This document shows positions 33,752 to 43,505 of a DNA stretch of 64,000 nt, one piece after another. Both the position numbers and the translations under genes were made by a program. The notes below the pieces were generated by a model, which had not been told where the DNA came from, did not search any database, and worked only from the letters and a program-made list of their open reading frames with translations. Every line of letters begins with the position of its first letter. The stretch's first letter is position 1. Origin of the DNA: an uncultured Flavobacterium sp. (GTDB lineage: Bacteria > Bacteroidota > Bacteroidia > Flavobacteriales > Flavobacteriaceae); contig NZ_OX638201.1 of NCBI RefSeq assembly GCF_951805225.1, positions 806,001 through 870,000 of the forward strand, written 5' to 3'.

Positions 33752-34582
33752 ATGAAAAAACTTTACTTAAATACAGGAGGATTTGACGCTATTTTTAACG
33801 ATCTTAAAGATAGTTTCAATGGTGAATTGACTACCAATAACAATGAATATAATTTGGCTATTAAGTCGAAATGGGCAAAAGGAACAATTACAGGCGTTTG
33901 TTTTGAAAACAGAATGTCGCATTTGACTTTTGATCTTATATTTAATTGTGATGTAAATTTAAGTATAGAATCTTTTCAGTCTGCGCCGATATTTTTTGCG
34001 CATTGCGAAAAAGGAAATCTGACACATAGTTTTGGTATAAATGGAGAGAAAAAGAGTCTTTCAAAGAATCAAACCGGTATTTTGAATAATACTTCATTGG
34101 TAAACAGTCTTTTGTCTTTTGAGAGTCACAAACATATTCAGTTTTCATTGATTGGAGTTCCAACAGAAAATTTAGGAGCAGAGGAGAACCAGGAATTAAT
34201 CACTGATTTGAAAAAAAGGTTTACAAATGAAACCGGAAACTATATTTATGTAGCTTCTGAAAGTTTTAAAGTTGCCGAAAAATGGCAAGAATTAAAAACG
34301 CTTCCGCAACAAGGAATCGTTAGAAATTTAGTCAAAAAACTGATTCTCAAAGAAATTGTAGACTTAGAGATAGCCCAACATAGTTATAATTACTTAAAAA
34401 CGTTTGATCAAATTTTAAATTTGGCAATCAAACCAATAAACGAAATCAGAAGAATATCAAATATGAATCTTACAGAAGTAATTTATACTGCGGGATTAGC
34501 TAGCCGAAACTATTTGCCTCGTATTTTCAAAGAAAAATACCATTTATCTTATAAGCCATTCAATCAAAAATTAGTTAGCTAA
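33752..34582 (+). CDS. AraC-like regulator with a short HTH
   Basis: A 276-residue protein. The first 180 residues are a soluble sensor-like region unrelated to any I recognise (SFESHKHIQFSLIGVPTEN in the middle). The last 90 residues hold a helix-turn-helix with NEIRRISNMNLTEVIYTAGLA (about 220-240) and SRNYLPRIFKEKYHLSYKPF, resembling AraC-type recognition helices, though the region is shorter than a full double HTH. Start at 33752 (MKKLYLNTGG) is the only plausible one. Confidence 0.7.
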   Translation: MKKLYLNTGGFDAIFNDLKDSFNGELTTNNNEYNLAIKSKWAKGTITGVCFENRMSHLTFDLIFNCDVNLSIESFQSAPIFFAHCEKGNLTHSFGINGEKKSLSKNQTGILNNTSLVNSLLSFESHKHIQFSLIGVPTENLGAEENQELITDLKKRFTNETGNYIYVASESFKVAEKWQELKTLPQQGIVRNLVKKLILKEIVDLEIAQHSYNYLKTFDQILNLAIKPINEIRRISNMNLTEVIYTAGLASRNYLPRIFKEKYHLSYKPFNQKLVS

Positions 34583-34611
34583 CAAGCATTAAATACACTT
34601 CTTTATTTCGA

Positions 34612-34640
34612 AAAAAACAGCTTTTACGGGCTGTTTTTTT
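34612..34640 (+). terminator. Terminator after AraC-like gene
   Basis: AAAAACAG pairs with CTGTTTTT around a loop of about ten bases, followed by T residues. Confidence 0.65.
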
Positions 34641-34675
34641 TTATTTGCTGTAAACGCGAAATTAGCACGCGGATG

Positions 34676-34823
34676 ACACGGATTCGCTAAAGCGAAGACG
34701 CGGATTTAAAACGGATTTTTTTCTTTTTTTTGCGCGTAGACCTTTGTCAAAGTTTTAAACTTTGGCAAAGATAGAAGACTTAGTTTCTTAGCGACTTAGT
34801 ACCTCAGAACCTTAGAATCTAAA
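34676..34823. repeat. Degenerate copies of the 205-bp element core and CTAAGG family
   Basis: GGATTCGCTAAAGCGAAGAC and AAAACGGATTTTTT (34679-34722) match the core palindrome of the 205-bp element, and ACTTAGTACCTCAGAACCTT (34793-34812) is of the CTAAGG family. Confidence 0.6.
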
Positions 34824-34835
34824 AACCTTTCTCGC

Positions 34836-35096
34836 TCACTCTTTTTCGTAGTAAATAATAAAATAAATCATAATCAAATTCAAGAATAGAGAAACGCTGT
34901 TTGTGATTATTATTGGCAAGTCATTTTTTAAAAAGCCATAGATTATCCATATCAAGATTCCGAAAGTCAGAATTCCGAATGTTTTGAGCGAAATCTCCTT
35001 TACCTTCTTGGTTTTCCAGACTTTTAAAATCTGAGGAATAACTGAGATGGTAACGCAAGTTCCTGCAAAAAGACCGATGATATCTATGAAGTTCAT
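34836..35096 (-). CDS. SemiSWEET sugar transporter
   Basis: An 86-residue three-helix membrane protein of the SWEET/MtN3 family, acting as a dimer to move sugars. The PQ-loop motif is in SVIPQILKVWKTKKVKEIS (about 18-36), followed by two more helices. Bacterial versions have one such unit, as here. It has no clear partner gene nearby. Confidence 0.88.
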   Translation of the reverse strand: MNFIDIIGLFAGTCVTISVIPQILKVWKTKKVKEISLKTFGILTFGILIWIIYGFLKNDLPIIITNSVSLFLNLIMIYFIIYYEKE

Positions 35097-35103
35097 TTTT
35101 TTT

Positions 35104-35185
35104 AAGGCACTAAGGTTTTTAGATTCTGAGGTTCTAAGGTTTTTTAGTCACAGTCGCAAAACAACCTGAAACCTGAAACCTGAAA
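35104..35185. repeat. CTAAGG-family copy plus triple direct repeat
   Basis: CTAAGGTTTTTAGATTCTGA is followed by ACCTGAAACCTGAAACCTGA, a direct triplication of CCTGAAA. The same CCTGAAAC words reappear at 37710-37760. Confidence 0.6.
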
Positions 35186-35200
35186 TTTGAAACAAAAAAA

Positions 35201-36049
35201 TCATCCACTCACCAATTCTCCGCCATTTATATGTATAAATTGTCCGGTGATATAACTACTGTCTTCGCACGCGAGAAACACATAAGCTGGAGCAACTTCT
35301 GAAGGTTGACCGGCTCTTTCCATAGGATTGTTTTTTCCGAAATCTGCTAAATTATCGAAAGTAGCAACAATCAAAGGTGTCCATATTGGCCCGGGAGCAA
35401 CGCCATTTACACGTATTTGCCTTTTGACTAACATTGTAGATAATGATTTTGTAAAACTCACAATCGCGCCTTTTGTACTTGCATAATCAGCCAGATGTTC
35501 GCTGCCACGATACGCTGTGACCGAACTTGTATTGATAATAGTATCGCCTTCTTTTAGAAAAGCCAATGCAGCTTTTGTAATATAGAAATAGGGATAAATA
35601 TTGGTTTCGAACGTTTTATGTAGTTGTGCAGCGGTTATTTTTTCGATTTCGTTTTGCGGAAATTGTATCGCCGCATTATTCACCAGAATATTTAATTTTT
35701 TAAAGAAAGAATGGCAGGTTTTCACAGCACTTTTACAGAATTTCTCGTCTTTTAAATCGCCGCTTATTAGCAAACATTGCTGACCTTCTTTTTCTATAAG
35801 TTCCTTTGTTTTCAAGGCATCTTTGTCTTCTTTTAGATAAACAATCGCAATATTAGCACCTTCTCTTGCAAAATGTACAGCAATACTTCGGCCAATTCCG
35901 CTGTCACCGCCAGTTATAAAAGCAACTTTTCCCAGAAGTTTTCCGCTTCCAACGTAGTTTTCTCTAATAATTTCGGGTTCGGGATTCATTTTATATTCAT
36001 GACCCGGAAGTTCTTGTTTTTGTTCTGGGAATGTCTTTATTTTTTTCAT
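35201..36049 (-). CDS. SDR-family oxidoreductase, glucose-dehydrogenase-like
   Basis: A 282-residue short-chain dehydrogenase. The cofactor-binding loop is FITGGDSGIGRSIAVHFARE (about 44-63). The catalytic Ser, Tyr and Lys are in NTSSVTAYRGSEHLADYASTK (about 175-195). The N-terminal extension of about 40 residues (PEQKQELPGHEYKMNPEP) is typical of stress-induced SDRs of the YhdF/YhxC group. It probably reduces aldehydes or sugars with NAD(P)H. Confidence 0.92.
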   Translation of the reverse strand: MKKIKTFPEQKQELPGHEYKMNPEPEIIRENYVGSGKLLGKVAFITGGDSGIGRSIAVHFAREGANIAIVYLKEDKDALKTKELIEKEGQQCLLISGDLKDEKFCKSAVKTCHSFFKKLNILVNNAAIQFPQNEIEKITAAQLHKTFETNIYPYFYITKAALAFLKEGDTIINTSSVTAYRGSEHLADYASTKGAIVSFTKSLSTMLVKRQIRVNGVAPGPIWTPLIVATFDNLADFGKNNPMERAGQPSEVAPAYVFLACEDSSYITGQFIHINGGELVSG

Positions 36050-36223
36050 GATATTAAATTTTAGCGAATAATCTAATTCTAAGGTAGATAAAGGTTCCGA
36101 GAGATATTGACTGATATAAATTAAAGATTATCGCAATAAAATTGAATGTATAAAATAGACTCAAACATGGGAATTATGTAACGATTTTTATTCTGAATAA
36201 AAATGGGCTAAAATTATTTTTCC

Positions 36224-36231
36224 TAAATTTG
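36224..36231 (+). promoter_or_regulatory. -7 box TAAATTTG before the phosphorelay cluster
   Basis: It matches TAnnTTTG and lies 45 bases before the ATG at 36277, a reasonable leader length. Confidence 0.5.
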
Positions 36232-36276
36232 AGGGTTTATCCGACGTTATTTAAAAATAGGATCAGCTGTTTTTAA

Positions 36277-37563
36277 ATGACATTTTCAAGGAATAATTTC
36301 CGAAAAAACAATAATTTTAACCCTAATGCTTTATTACCCCACAACAGCATGGTATTAATCGTAGATGATATAAAGGCAAATATTATTGCCTTAAAAAAAA
36401 CGTTAGAACTGCATAATATCGATGTAGACACTGCCGAGTCGGGTGAAGAAGCCCTGAAGAAAATCCTCAAAACAAACTATTGCTTAATCATAATGGATGT
36501 TCAGATGCCTGGACTTGATGGTTTTGAGGTTGTAAAAATTCTGTCTGGCAACAAACGAACAAAAGATATTCCGGTTATATTTCTTTCGGCGCTTAATATC
36601 GAAAAGAAATACATCTTCAAGGGATATGAAACCGGTGCGGTCGAATACATTACAAAGCCTGTAGATACTGATTTGCTGATGTTGAAAGTAAAGACATTCA
36701 TTAAGATTTACGAACAGCAAAACGAATTAAAAGGCATAAAAGACCTTCTTTCTAAAGAAATCAAAATTAGAAAAGAAGCTCAGGATAATCTCGAAATCAA
36801 AATCGCTGAAAGAACCAAAGAACTGGTTTTGAAAAACGAAGAATTAGAGATGAAAAATCATGAACTACAACAATTTTCCTGGGTAGTTTCGCATGATTTG
36901 AATGAACCAATCCGAAAAATTCAAATCTTTATAAAAATAATCAAAGAACTTTATCTTGCCGATGACGCAAAAGCGGTTGATTATGTTGACCGAACGATTA
37001 AATCTGCGGAAAGAATGCAGACTTTAATTACTGATCTTTTGGCATATTCGAGATTATCATCGCAGGTAAAACCTGAAGTTACGGACCTGAATGTTGTTTT
37101 GCAGGAAGTACTTTCGGATTTTGATTATTTGATCGAAAGAAAAAATGCTACGATAAAAACCAGCGAATTGCCTACAATAGATAGTATTCCGAGTCAATTG
37201 AGGCAGGTTTTTCAGAATTTGATTGGAAATGCTCTGAAATTCTCCGGAAACGCTGAACATCCGTTGATCGAAATTACTTCTGAATTGATTTCAAATAAAT
37301 CATTTGACAGTCCAACTTCCCCGGAAGGGAAATTTTGCCGAATCATAGTAAAAGATAACGGAATTGGTTTTGATGAAATTTATCTGGATCGAATATTTAT
37401 CATTTTCCAGAGTTTAAACGATCGTCAATCTTATGAAGGAACGGGAATTGGTCTGGCTATAGCCAAAAAAATAATCGAAAAACATAACGGATTAATCACA
37501 GCAAAAAGTCAAATAGGAAAGGGCGCAAGCTTTATTATAATATTGCCTTTGAAATATGAATAA
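36277..37563 (+). CDS. REC-HisKA-HATPase hybrid kinase
   Basis: A 428-residue soluble kinase with an N-terminal receiver (about 25-145, VLIVDDIKANIIAL, D74 in IIMDVQMPGLDG, K in ITKP), then a coiled coil (about 150-195), HisKA with H206 in VSHDLNEPIRK, and the ATPase domain (about 300-425) with NALKF, DNGIGF and GTGIGLAI. The reverse order (receiver first) is typical of phosphorelay intermediates. The next kinase in the cluster starts 200 bases on; the CheB/CheR pair closes it. Confidence 0.92.
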   Translation: MTFSRNNFRKNNNFNPNALLPHNSMVLIVDDIKANIIALKKTLELHNIDVDTAESGEEALKKILKTNYCLIIMDVQMPGLDGFEVVKILSGNKRTKDIPVIFLSALNIEKKYIFKGYETGAVEYITKPVDTDLLMLKVKTFIKIYEQQNELKGIKDLLSKEIKIRKEAQDNLEIKIAERTKELVLKNEELEMKNHELQQFSWVVSHDLNEPIRKIQIFIKIIKELYLADDAKAVDYVDRTIKSAERMQTLITDLLAYSRLSSQVKPEVTDLNVVLQEVLSDFDYLIERKNATIKTSELPTIDSIPSQLRQVFQNLIGNALKFSGNAEHPLIEITSELISNKSFDSPTSPEGKFCRIIVKDNGIGFDEIYLDRIFIIFQSLNDRQSYEGTGIGLAIAKKIIEKHNGLITAKSQIGKGASFIIILPLKYE

Positions 37564-37762
37564 ATAAAAGGAAGCCCACGGATGAAACAGATTAAACGGA
37601 TTTACACAGATTTTTTTTAAATCATCGTAATCTCTGGCGAAAAAACATACAGGATTTGACAATTTCAAAACAACACAAAGTGTAAAACTTGAAACTTGAA
37701 ACAAAGAAAACCTGAAACAAAATACCAAAAAAAACAAGAAAACACCTGAAACAAAAAAATAT

Positions 37763-40700
37763 ATGAAGAGTAATTTTAAAAGGAATTTATTAATAAGCTC
37801 CTCCGTTTCCTTACTGGTTTTGATGATCAGTTCTACGGCTTCTTTTTTGAGCATTAAAAGCTTATTAAGCAGTAATTTTTGGGTAAACCATACTCAGGAA
37901 GTGATTTATAACCTGAACGAAGGTTCGGCGATTATTACTGAGGCTCAAACAAGTATGCGTGGTTATTTAATAACCGGAGATGAGCAATTTGTAGAAAGAT
38001 ACAATGATGCTGAAATAAAATCTAACGGTTATTTTGAAAAAGTAACAGAGCTTACTGTTGATAATGAATCGCAGCAAAAGGAGCTTAAAGAGCTAAAAGA
38101 ACTTCGTGCCAGTTTCTTTAAATACCTGAATAATCAAATCGTCAAAAAGCGATTGGGCAAGAACAACGTTGTGTTTGATCTCAATGAAGGGCGAAATATG
38201 ATGAATGATTTGCGTGCGAATATTAGAAGAATTGAAAGCACAGAACAAAGCCTTTTAAAAGAAAGAAACGAAAATTCTGAGCGTTACGGAACGTATAGTA
38301 TTGTTTTGATTATTGTTGCTTTTATTATTGCGTTTTTGATTTCGATTGTTTTTTTAATTCGCATTTTAAAAGATTTTAATGAACGTGCTTTACTTCAAAG
38401 TGAATTGGAGAAAAAAGATCGCGAAACGGAAGAAAGAATCGAAGTAATTAGCAGTATTGCAAGTAATATTTCGACTGGAAACTATGACATTCGCGTAGAC
38501 GATACTAAATCTGATGCTTTGGGAAGCGTTGGTGAATCACTGAATAATATGGGAGTTTCGTTAAAAAGCTCTTTCGATTTATTATCTCAAAAAGAATGGC
38601 TTCAAACTGGTATTGCCAGTCTAAATAAAGTAATGTTGGGCGATAAAACGCTGCAAATACTATCAAAAGATGTTATTGAATTTGTTTGTCAATATACCAA
38701 TAGCAGCGCGGGAGTTTTGTATATTCTTGAAGATAACGAGCTTTTTGTTTCGGGCGGATATAGTTATATTCCAAGCAAAAACAGAGAACGTATTCGAAAA
38801 GGCGAAGGATTAATTGGTCAGGCGATTACTTCCGGAAAAATATTAGAATTAAAGACTTTATCTCCGGATGATATTCAGATAAATTATGCTTTAGGACAAA
38901 TAAAACCAACTCATATTGTGGCAATTCCGTTAATAGATAACAGAAGTGAAGGCGCACTTGAATTGGCTAGTATTTATGGTTTTTCGGAGTTGCATTTGGA
39001 GTTTTTAAAAATGGTTTCGAACAATATCGGAATCGCGATTAAATCGACTCAAAACAGAAAAAGAGTGATGGAATTGTTAGAAGAAACCAAAGCTCAATCT
39101 GAGGAACTTCAGCAACAACATAGCGAATTGGAAGCTATTAACGCCGAATTGGAAGCACAAACGGAGAAACTTCAGGCTTCTGAAGAAGAACTTAGAGTGC
39201 AACAAGAAGAGTTGGAGCAAACGAATGAAGAATTATCTGAAAGAAGTGTTTTATTGGAAGAAAAAAACAATGAAATTCAGAAGAAATCAGAAGCTTTGGA
39301 ACTTACGACACGTTACAAATCAGAGTTTTTGGCGAATATGTCTCATGAATTAAGAACGCCTTTGAATTCGATTTTGCTTTTGAGCCGTTTGCTTTCTGAA
39401 AATAATAACAAAAGCATGGTTGCTGAGGAAATTGAATTTGCAAAAGTGATTCAGAGTTCCGGAAACAGTTTATTGGGCTTAATTGATGAAATTTTGGATT
39501 TATCTAAAATTGAAGCAGGAAAAATGGAGCTTGAATTCCTTGACGTTTCTACAAAAGAAATCACTGATAATTTGTGGAATTTGTTCAATCTAGTGGCAAA
39601 AGAGAAAGGAATTACATTCGAAATTATTTCTAAAGACGCACCAATTGTTATTAAAACAGACAAAATGCGTTTGGAACAAATTTTGAAAAACCTGATTTCG
39701 AACGCAATTAAATTCACAGAAAAAGGTACGGTAAGTTTAGAAATTAAAATCAATACTGACGACGATAAAATCATTTGCTTTATTGTAAAAGATACTGGAA
39801 TCGGAATTCCGTTAGACAAACAACCTTTGGTTTTCGAAGCTTTTCAACAAGCTGACGGTTCTACAAAACGTAAATATGGCGGAACTGGTTTAGGATTATC
39901 AATCAGTAGAGAATTGGCAAAACTGCTTAGAGGAGAAATTATTCTGCACAGTAAAGTCAAAGAAGGAAGTACGTTTACATTGTGTCTTCCGGTGTTTGGA
40001 TCTGCGATTACTAAAATTAATGTCGATAAAATTCCTCCAACAGAATTTACTGAAGTTGAAGCTGAAGAAAAACCTACGACTAAAAATAAGTATTTAAGCG
40101 CTACGATTCCTGATGAAATCGAAGACGACAGAGATTCTATTAAAGCAGGTGATAAAGTTATTTTGATTGTTGAAGATGATATCAATTTCGCAAAATCACT
40201 TTTGGCTTTCACCAGAAAAAAAGGTTATAAAGGCGTTGTTTCCGTGCGAGGCGATTATGCTTTGAATTTTACATTGCTTTATAGACCTGTTGGCGTTCTA
40301 TTGGATATCGAATTACCAATAAAAAGCGGTTGGGAAGTTCTGGAAGAATTAAAAAATCATGTCGAAACCAAGCATATTCCGGTTCATATTATGTCTTCGC
40401 ATAAATTGAAACAGGAAAGTTTGCTAAAAGGCGCCGTAGATTTCTTAGACAAACCGGTTGCTTTTGACAAAATTCCGGATGTGTTTTTGAGAATCGAACA
40501 TATTATAAATAAAGAAGCTCAAAAGGTTTTGATTATCGAAGATAATCCAAAACATGCAAAAGCATTGGCTTTTTTCTTAGAAACTTATAATATTAATTCG
40601 GAGATAAAAAGCGAGGTTTCTCAAGGTTTAGAAGCTTTAAATAAAACCGAAATTGATTGTGTAATTCTCGATATGGGAATTCCGGATAAACACGCTTATG

Positions 40701-41332
40701 AGATTTTGGAAGGTGTGAAGAAAAGCCCTGGATTAGAGAATCTTCCGGTAATTGTGTTTACAGGAAAAAGTTTATCGCTGAAAGAAGAGGTGAAAATTAA
40801 GAAATATGCGGATTCTATTATCGTAAAAACGGCGCATTCGTACCAAAGAATGCTTGACGAAGTTTCGCTTTTCCTTCATTTAGTCGAAGATAAAAAAGAC
40901 GTAAAAGACAAAAAGGAAAGTTATAAAAAGCTAAATTTACTGAACAATATTCTACACGAGAAAAAAGTCTTGATTGTAGACGACGATGTTCGTAATATTT
41001 ATTCGCTGACAAAAGCATTAGAAGTTTTTAAAATGAATGTTATCACGGCTTTTGATGGTAAAGAAGCGATTAAAATATTGGCTGAACATCCTGATACTGA
41101 TGTTGTTTTGCTTGATATGATGATGCCAAATATGGACGGTTATGAAACGGCAGAAAAAATAAGAACGATGCCTAAATTCTTAAACCTGCCTGTAATTGCT
41201 GTTACGGCAAAAGCGATGACGGGAGATCGAGAAAAATGCATTAAAGCTGGAGCTTCAGATTATATTACAAAACCTGTTGATATTGATCAGTTGCTGTCGT
41301 TATTGCGAGTTTGGCTTTATGATAAGATTTAA
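37763..41332 (+). CDS. CHASE3-HAMP-GAF histidine kinase with three receiver domains
   Basis: An 1189-residue membrane sensor. Membrane segment 8-30, a CHASE3 sensor (about 40-170), second segment about 176-200, HAMP (200-265), GAF (about 280-415), a long Glu/Gln coiled coil (420-515), HisKA with H528 in SHELRTPLNS, ATPase (about 640-755), and three receivers. Their phosphoacceptor Asp are D848 (LLDIELPIKSG), D970 (ILDMGIPDKH) and D1118 (LLDMMMPNMDGYE). Receiver 3 is close in sequence to the separate 121-residue regulator at 41522. It probably collects signals and passes phosphate within this cluster. Confidence 0.93.
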   Translation: MKSNFKRNLLISSSVSLLVLMISSTASFLSIKSLLSSNFWVNHTQEVIYNLNEGSAIITEAQTSMRGYLITGDEQFVERYNDAEIKSNGYFEKVTELTVDNESQQKELKELKELRASFFKYLNNQIVKKRLGKNNVVFDLNEGRNMMNDLRANIRRIESTEQSLLKERNENSERYGTYSIVLIIVAFIIAFLISIVFLIRILKDFNERALLQSELEKKDRETEERIEVISSIASNISTGNYDIRVDDTKSDALGSVGESLNNMGVSLKSSFDLLSQKEWLQTGIASLNKVMLGDKTLQILSKDVIEFVCQYTNSSAGVLYILEDNELFVSGGYSYIPSKNRERIRKGEGLIGQAITSGKILELKTLSPDDIQINYALGQIKPTHIVAIPLIDNRSEGALELASIYGFSELHLEFLKMVSNNIGIAIKSTQNRKRVMELLEETKAQSEELQQQHSELEAINAELEAQTEKLQASEEELRVQQEELEQTNEELSERSVLLEEKNNEIQKKSEALELTTRYKSEFLANMSHELRTPLNSILLLSRLLSENNNKSMVAEEIEFAKVIQSSGNSLLGLIDEILDLSKIEAGKMELEFLDVSTKEITDNLWNLFNLVAKEKGITFEIISKDAPIVIKTDKMRLEQILKNLISNAIKFTEKGTVSLEIKINTDDDKIICFIVKDTGIGIPLDKQPLVFEAFQQADGSTKRKYGGTGLGLSISRELAKLLRGEIILHSKVKEGSTFTLCLPVFGSAITKINVDKIPPTEFTEVEAEEKPTTKNKYLSATIPDEIEDDRDSIKAGDKVILIVEDDINFAKSLLAFTRKKGYKGVVSVRGDYALNFTLLYRPVGVLLDIELPIKSGWEVLEELKNHVETKHIPVHIMSSHKLKQESLLKGAVDFLDKPVAFDKIPDVFLRIEHIINKEAQKVLIIEDNPKHAKALAFFLETYNINSEIKSEVSQGLEALNKTEIDCVILDMGIPDKHAYEILEGVKKSPGLENLPVIVFTGKSLSLKEEVKIKKYADSIIVKTAHSYQRMLDEVSLFLHLVEDKKDVKDKKESYKKLNLLNNILHEKKVLIVDDDVRNIYSLTKALEVFKMNVITAFDGKEAIKILAEHPDTDVVLLDMMMPNMDGYETAEKIRTMPKFLNLPVIAVTAKAMTGDREKCIKAGASDYITKPVDIDQLLSLLRVWLYDKI

Positions 41333-41416
41333 GAGAGTTTTATTTGTAGAGGAAAGATTATACAAGCAAGAAGCAAGATTATAGAAACAAGATTATAGAA
41401 GGAAGAATTTTGTTGT

Positions 41417-41477
41417 GAATTGCACAAATTGATTATTTAATTTCTTTATTTGGAATTAGTGAAAATTTGTGCAATTC
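41417..41477. repeat. Inverted repeat before the single-REC gene
   Basis: GAATTGCACAAATT (41417-41430) has a perfect complement (AATTTGTGCAATTC, 41464-41477) around a 33-base loop. GATTATAGAA words occur just before. It could be a processing or termination site in the cluster. Confidence 0.6.
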
Positions 41478-41521
41478 GTGGCAAAAAACCGTGACAAAAA
41501 AACTTTAAAAAGAAGACGAAA

Positions 41522-41887
41522 ATGAATAAAAAAAGACTCTTAATTATTGATGATGATTCTAGAAATATTTTTGCTTTAGAAAACACTTTACGTGCAAAGT
41601 CATTCGATTGTTTGTCTTGTTTAAGTGCTGAGGAAGCTTTGAAATTATTAGAATCTGATGAAATCATAGATGGTGTTTTAATCGATATGATGATGCCGGA
41701 AATGGATGGTTATGAAGCTATTCCGTTAATAAAAAAGATTCCGTCAAGAGAATCCACTTTTGTAGTTGCGGTAACTGCTCAGGCGATGGTAGGCGATAAA
41801 GAAAAATGTTTGGAAGCGGGAGCAGACGAATATATTTCTAAACCCGTTGATGTAGATAAATTACTGCTTATTTTGAGCAAAATTTGA
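41522..41887 (+). CDS. Single-domain response regulator
   Basis: A 121-residue receiver. DDDSRN at the start, the phosphoacceptor Asp in VLIDMMMPEMDGYE (about 58), and the Lys in ISKPVD (about 106) are complete. The DMMMPxMDGYE word is nearly the same as in the third receiver of the kinase upstream. It is seven bases before cheR and so is cotranscribed. Confidence 0.92.
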   Translation: MNKKRLLIIDDDSRNIFALENTLRAKSFDCLSCLSAEEALKLLESDEIIDGVLIDMMMPEMDGYEAIPLIKKIPSRESTFVVAVTAQAMVGDKEKCLEAGADEYISKPVDVDKLLLILSKI

Positions 41888-41894
41888 ACGAATT

Positions 41895-42704
41895 ATGATT
41901 GAGGATATCGAGTTAGAAACGCTTATTAATGATGTTTACGAATATTATGGTTTTGACTTTGGAAGTTACTCCAGAGCTTCCTTAAAAAGGCGCGTTACCA
42001 GAGTAATTCAGTTAGATGGATTTAAACATTTTCATGAATTTCTTTCCAAAGTTCGGTATGATCCGGAATATTATAAAAGAATGGTAGACGAAATCACGGT
42101 CAATGTGACGGAAATGTTTCGTGATCCTGCTTTTTATGCTGTTGTGCGCAAGGAGATTTTACCATTATTAGGTACAAAACCCTTTATACGATTATGGCAC
42201 GCAGGTTGTTCTACGGGCGAAGAAGTATATTCGATGGCAATTATGCTCAAAGAAGCCGGTTTACTTCATAAATCACTGCTTTATGCAACTGATATAAATG
42301 CTACGGTTTTAGAAACCGCCAAAAAAGGTATTTTCCCTTTGCGAATGATGAAAGAATACTCAGAGAATTATCGTAATGCGGGCGGACAAGAAGACTTTTC
42401 GAGTTATTATATTGCCAATTATGGTATCGCTAAGTTTAATGAAGAACTGGCAGAAAAAATGGTTTTCTCACAACATAATTTGGTTTCCGATACTTCATTC
42501 AATGAATTTGATATGATTTTATGCCGAAATGTTTTGATTTATTTTGATAATGATCTTCAAAAAAGAGTTATTAATTTATTCGATGAAAGTTTGGCTGTTT
42601 TAGGATTTTTAGCGCTTGGAACAAAGGAAACTATTAAGTATTCGATTGATACGGGCAAATACAAACAGCTGGATAAAGAGAAAATATGGAGGAAAGTAAA
42701 ATAA
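41895..42704 (+). CDS. cheR: CheR-type protein methyltransferase
   Basis: A 269-residue S-adenosylmethionine-dependent enzyme that methylates glutamates of chemoreceptor-like proteins. The N-terminal helical domain (about 1-65) is present, and the SAM-binding domain has LWHAGCSTGEEVYSMAIML (about 98-116), DINATVLETAKKGIF and LILCRNVLIYF (about 209-219). It overlaps cheB by 19 bases. No chemoreceptor or flagellar gene is in the window, and gliding flavobacteria do not swim, so its target is probably a kinase or other protein in this cluster (inference). Confidence 0.9.
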   Translation: MIEDIELETLINDVYEYYGFDFGSYSRASLKRRVTRVIQLDGFKHFHEFLSKVRYDPEYYKRMVDEITVNVTEMFRDPAFYAVVRKEILPLLGTKPFIRLWHAGCSTGEEVYSMAIMLKEAGLLHKSLLYATDINATVLETAKKGIFPLRMMKEYSENYRNAGGQEDFSSYYIANYGIAKFNEELAEKMVFSQHNLVSDTSFNEFDMILCRNVLIYFDNDLQKRVINLFDESLAVLGFLALGTKETIKYSIDTGKYKQLDKEKIWRKVK

Positions 42705-43270
42705 TATCAGGCTGTAAAGTTGTAATAATAGGCGGTTCTGCAGGAAGTTTGAATGCTTTAATGCAAATTTTGCCGGAATTGTATAAACTAAATGATTTTG
42801 CGATTGTAATCGTAGTCCACAGAAAAAGTACTGACGATCAAACATTAGAAGATCTAATCGCTTTAAAAGCAAAAGTTGCCGTAAAACCTGTTGAAGATAA
42901 AGTGCCGCTTTTACCCGGATTTATTTATATCGCGCCCTCAAATTATCATTTATTATTCGAAAATAACGAAACACTTTCTCTCGATACTTCAGAGAAAGTA
43001 AACTATAGTCGACCAAGTATAGATGTTTCGTTTGAATCTGCTGCAGAAGTTTATAAAGAAACTTTAGTTGGAATTTTATTATCAGGTTCAAACGCAGACG
43101 GAACTTATGGTTTAAAAAGAATTAAAGCTTCGGGAGGAACTATTGTAGTTCAGAATCCTCTTGCTGCAGATATGCCTTTTATGCCCAATAATGCAATCGA
43201 AAAATCCGCTCCTGATTTTATTTTAAATAATGAAGAATTATTAGCATTTATAACTTCAATAAATACTTAA
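42686..43270 (+). CDS. cheB: CheB-type methylesterase without receiver domain
   Basis: A 194-residue catalytic domain of CheB. The Ser-His-Asp triad is S18 in IIGGSAGS, H45 in VIVVHRK and D138 in LSGSNADGTYG. The usual N-terminal receiver is absent, so control by phosphorylation would have to come from another protein, for example the receiver at 41522. Starts inside the last codons of cheR. Confidence 0.9.
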   Translation: MEESKIISGCKVVIIGGSAGSLNALMQILPELYKLNDFAIVIVVHRKSTDDQTLEDLIALKAKVAVKPVEDKVPLLPGFIYIAPSNYHLLFENNETLSLDTSEKVNYSRPSIDVSFESAAEVYKETLVGILLSGSNADGTYGLKRIKASGGTIVVQNPLAADMPFMPNNAIEKSAPDFILNNEELLAFITSINT

Positions 43271-43287
43271 AAATAAAATTGATTAAG

Positions 43288-43446
43288 CATAATTGTTTTA
43301 ACACATAGAGACATAGCTTTTGTTTACTTAAAAAAAAGGCGTTTCACTTAATTTAAATACACATAGCACTATCTGTGTCAAAGAAATATATTTCTTTTAT
43401 TACCTCCTTTTTACACACATAAAATCTATGTTTCTATGTGTTTAAT
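43288..43446. repeat. Inverted repeat, ACACATAGAAACATAG family (copy 3, complete)
   Basis: CATAATTGTTTTAACACATA and CTATGTTTCTATGTGTTT close the element, with AAGGCGTTTCACTTAA and AAAGAAATATATTTCTTT inside, as in copy 1 at 10485-10637. It fills most of the space between cheB and the barrel gene. Confidence 0.85.
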
Positions 43447-43505
43447 TTTTTTATACGTCAAGCGGAAGGAAATAGAATGAGTAATTAAACTCAACGGGTC
43501 AAAAA

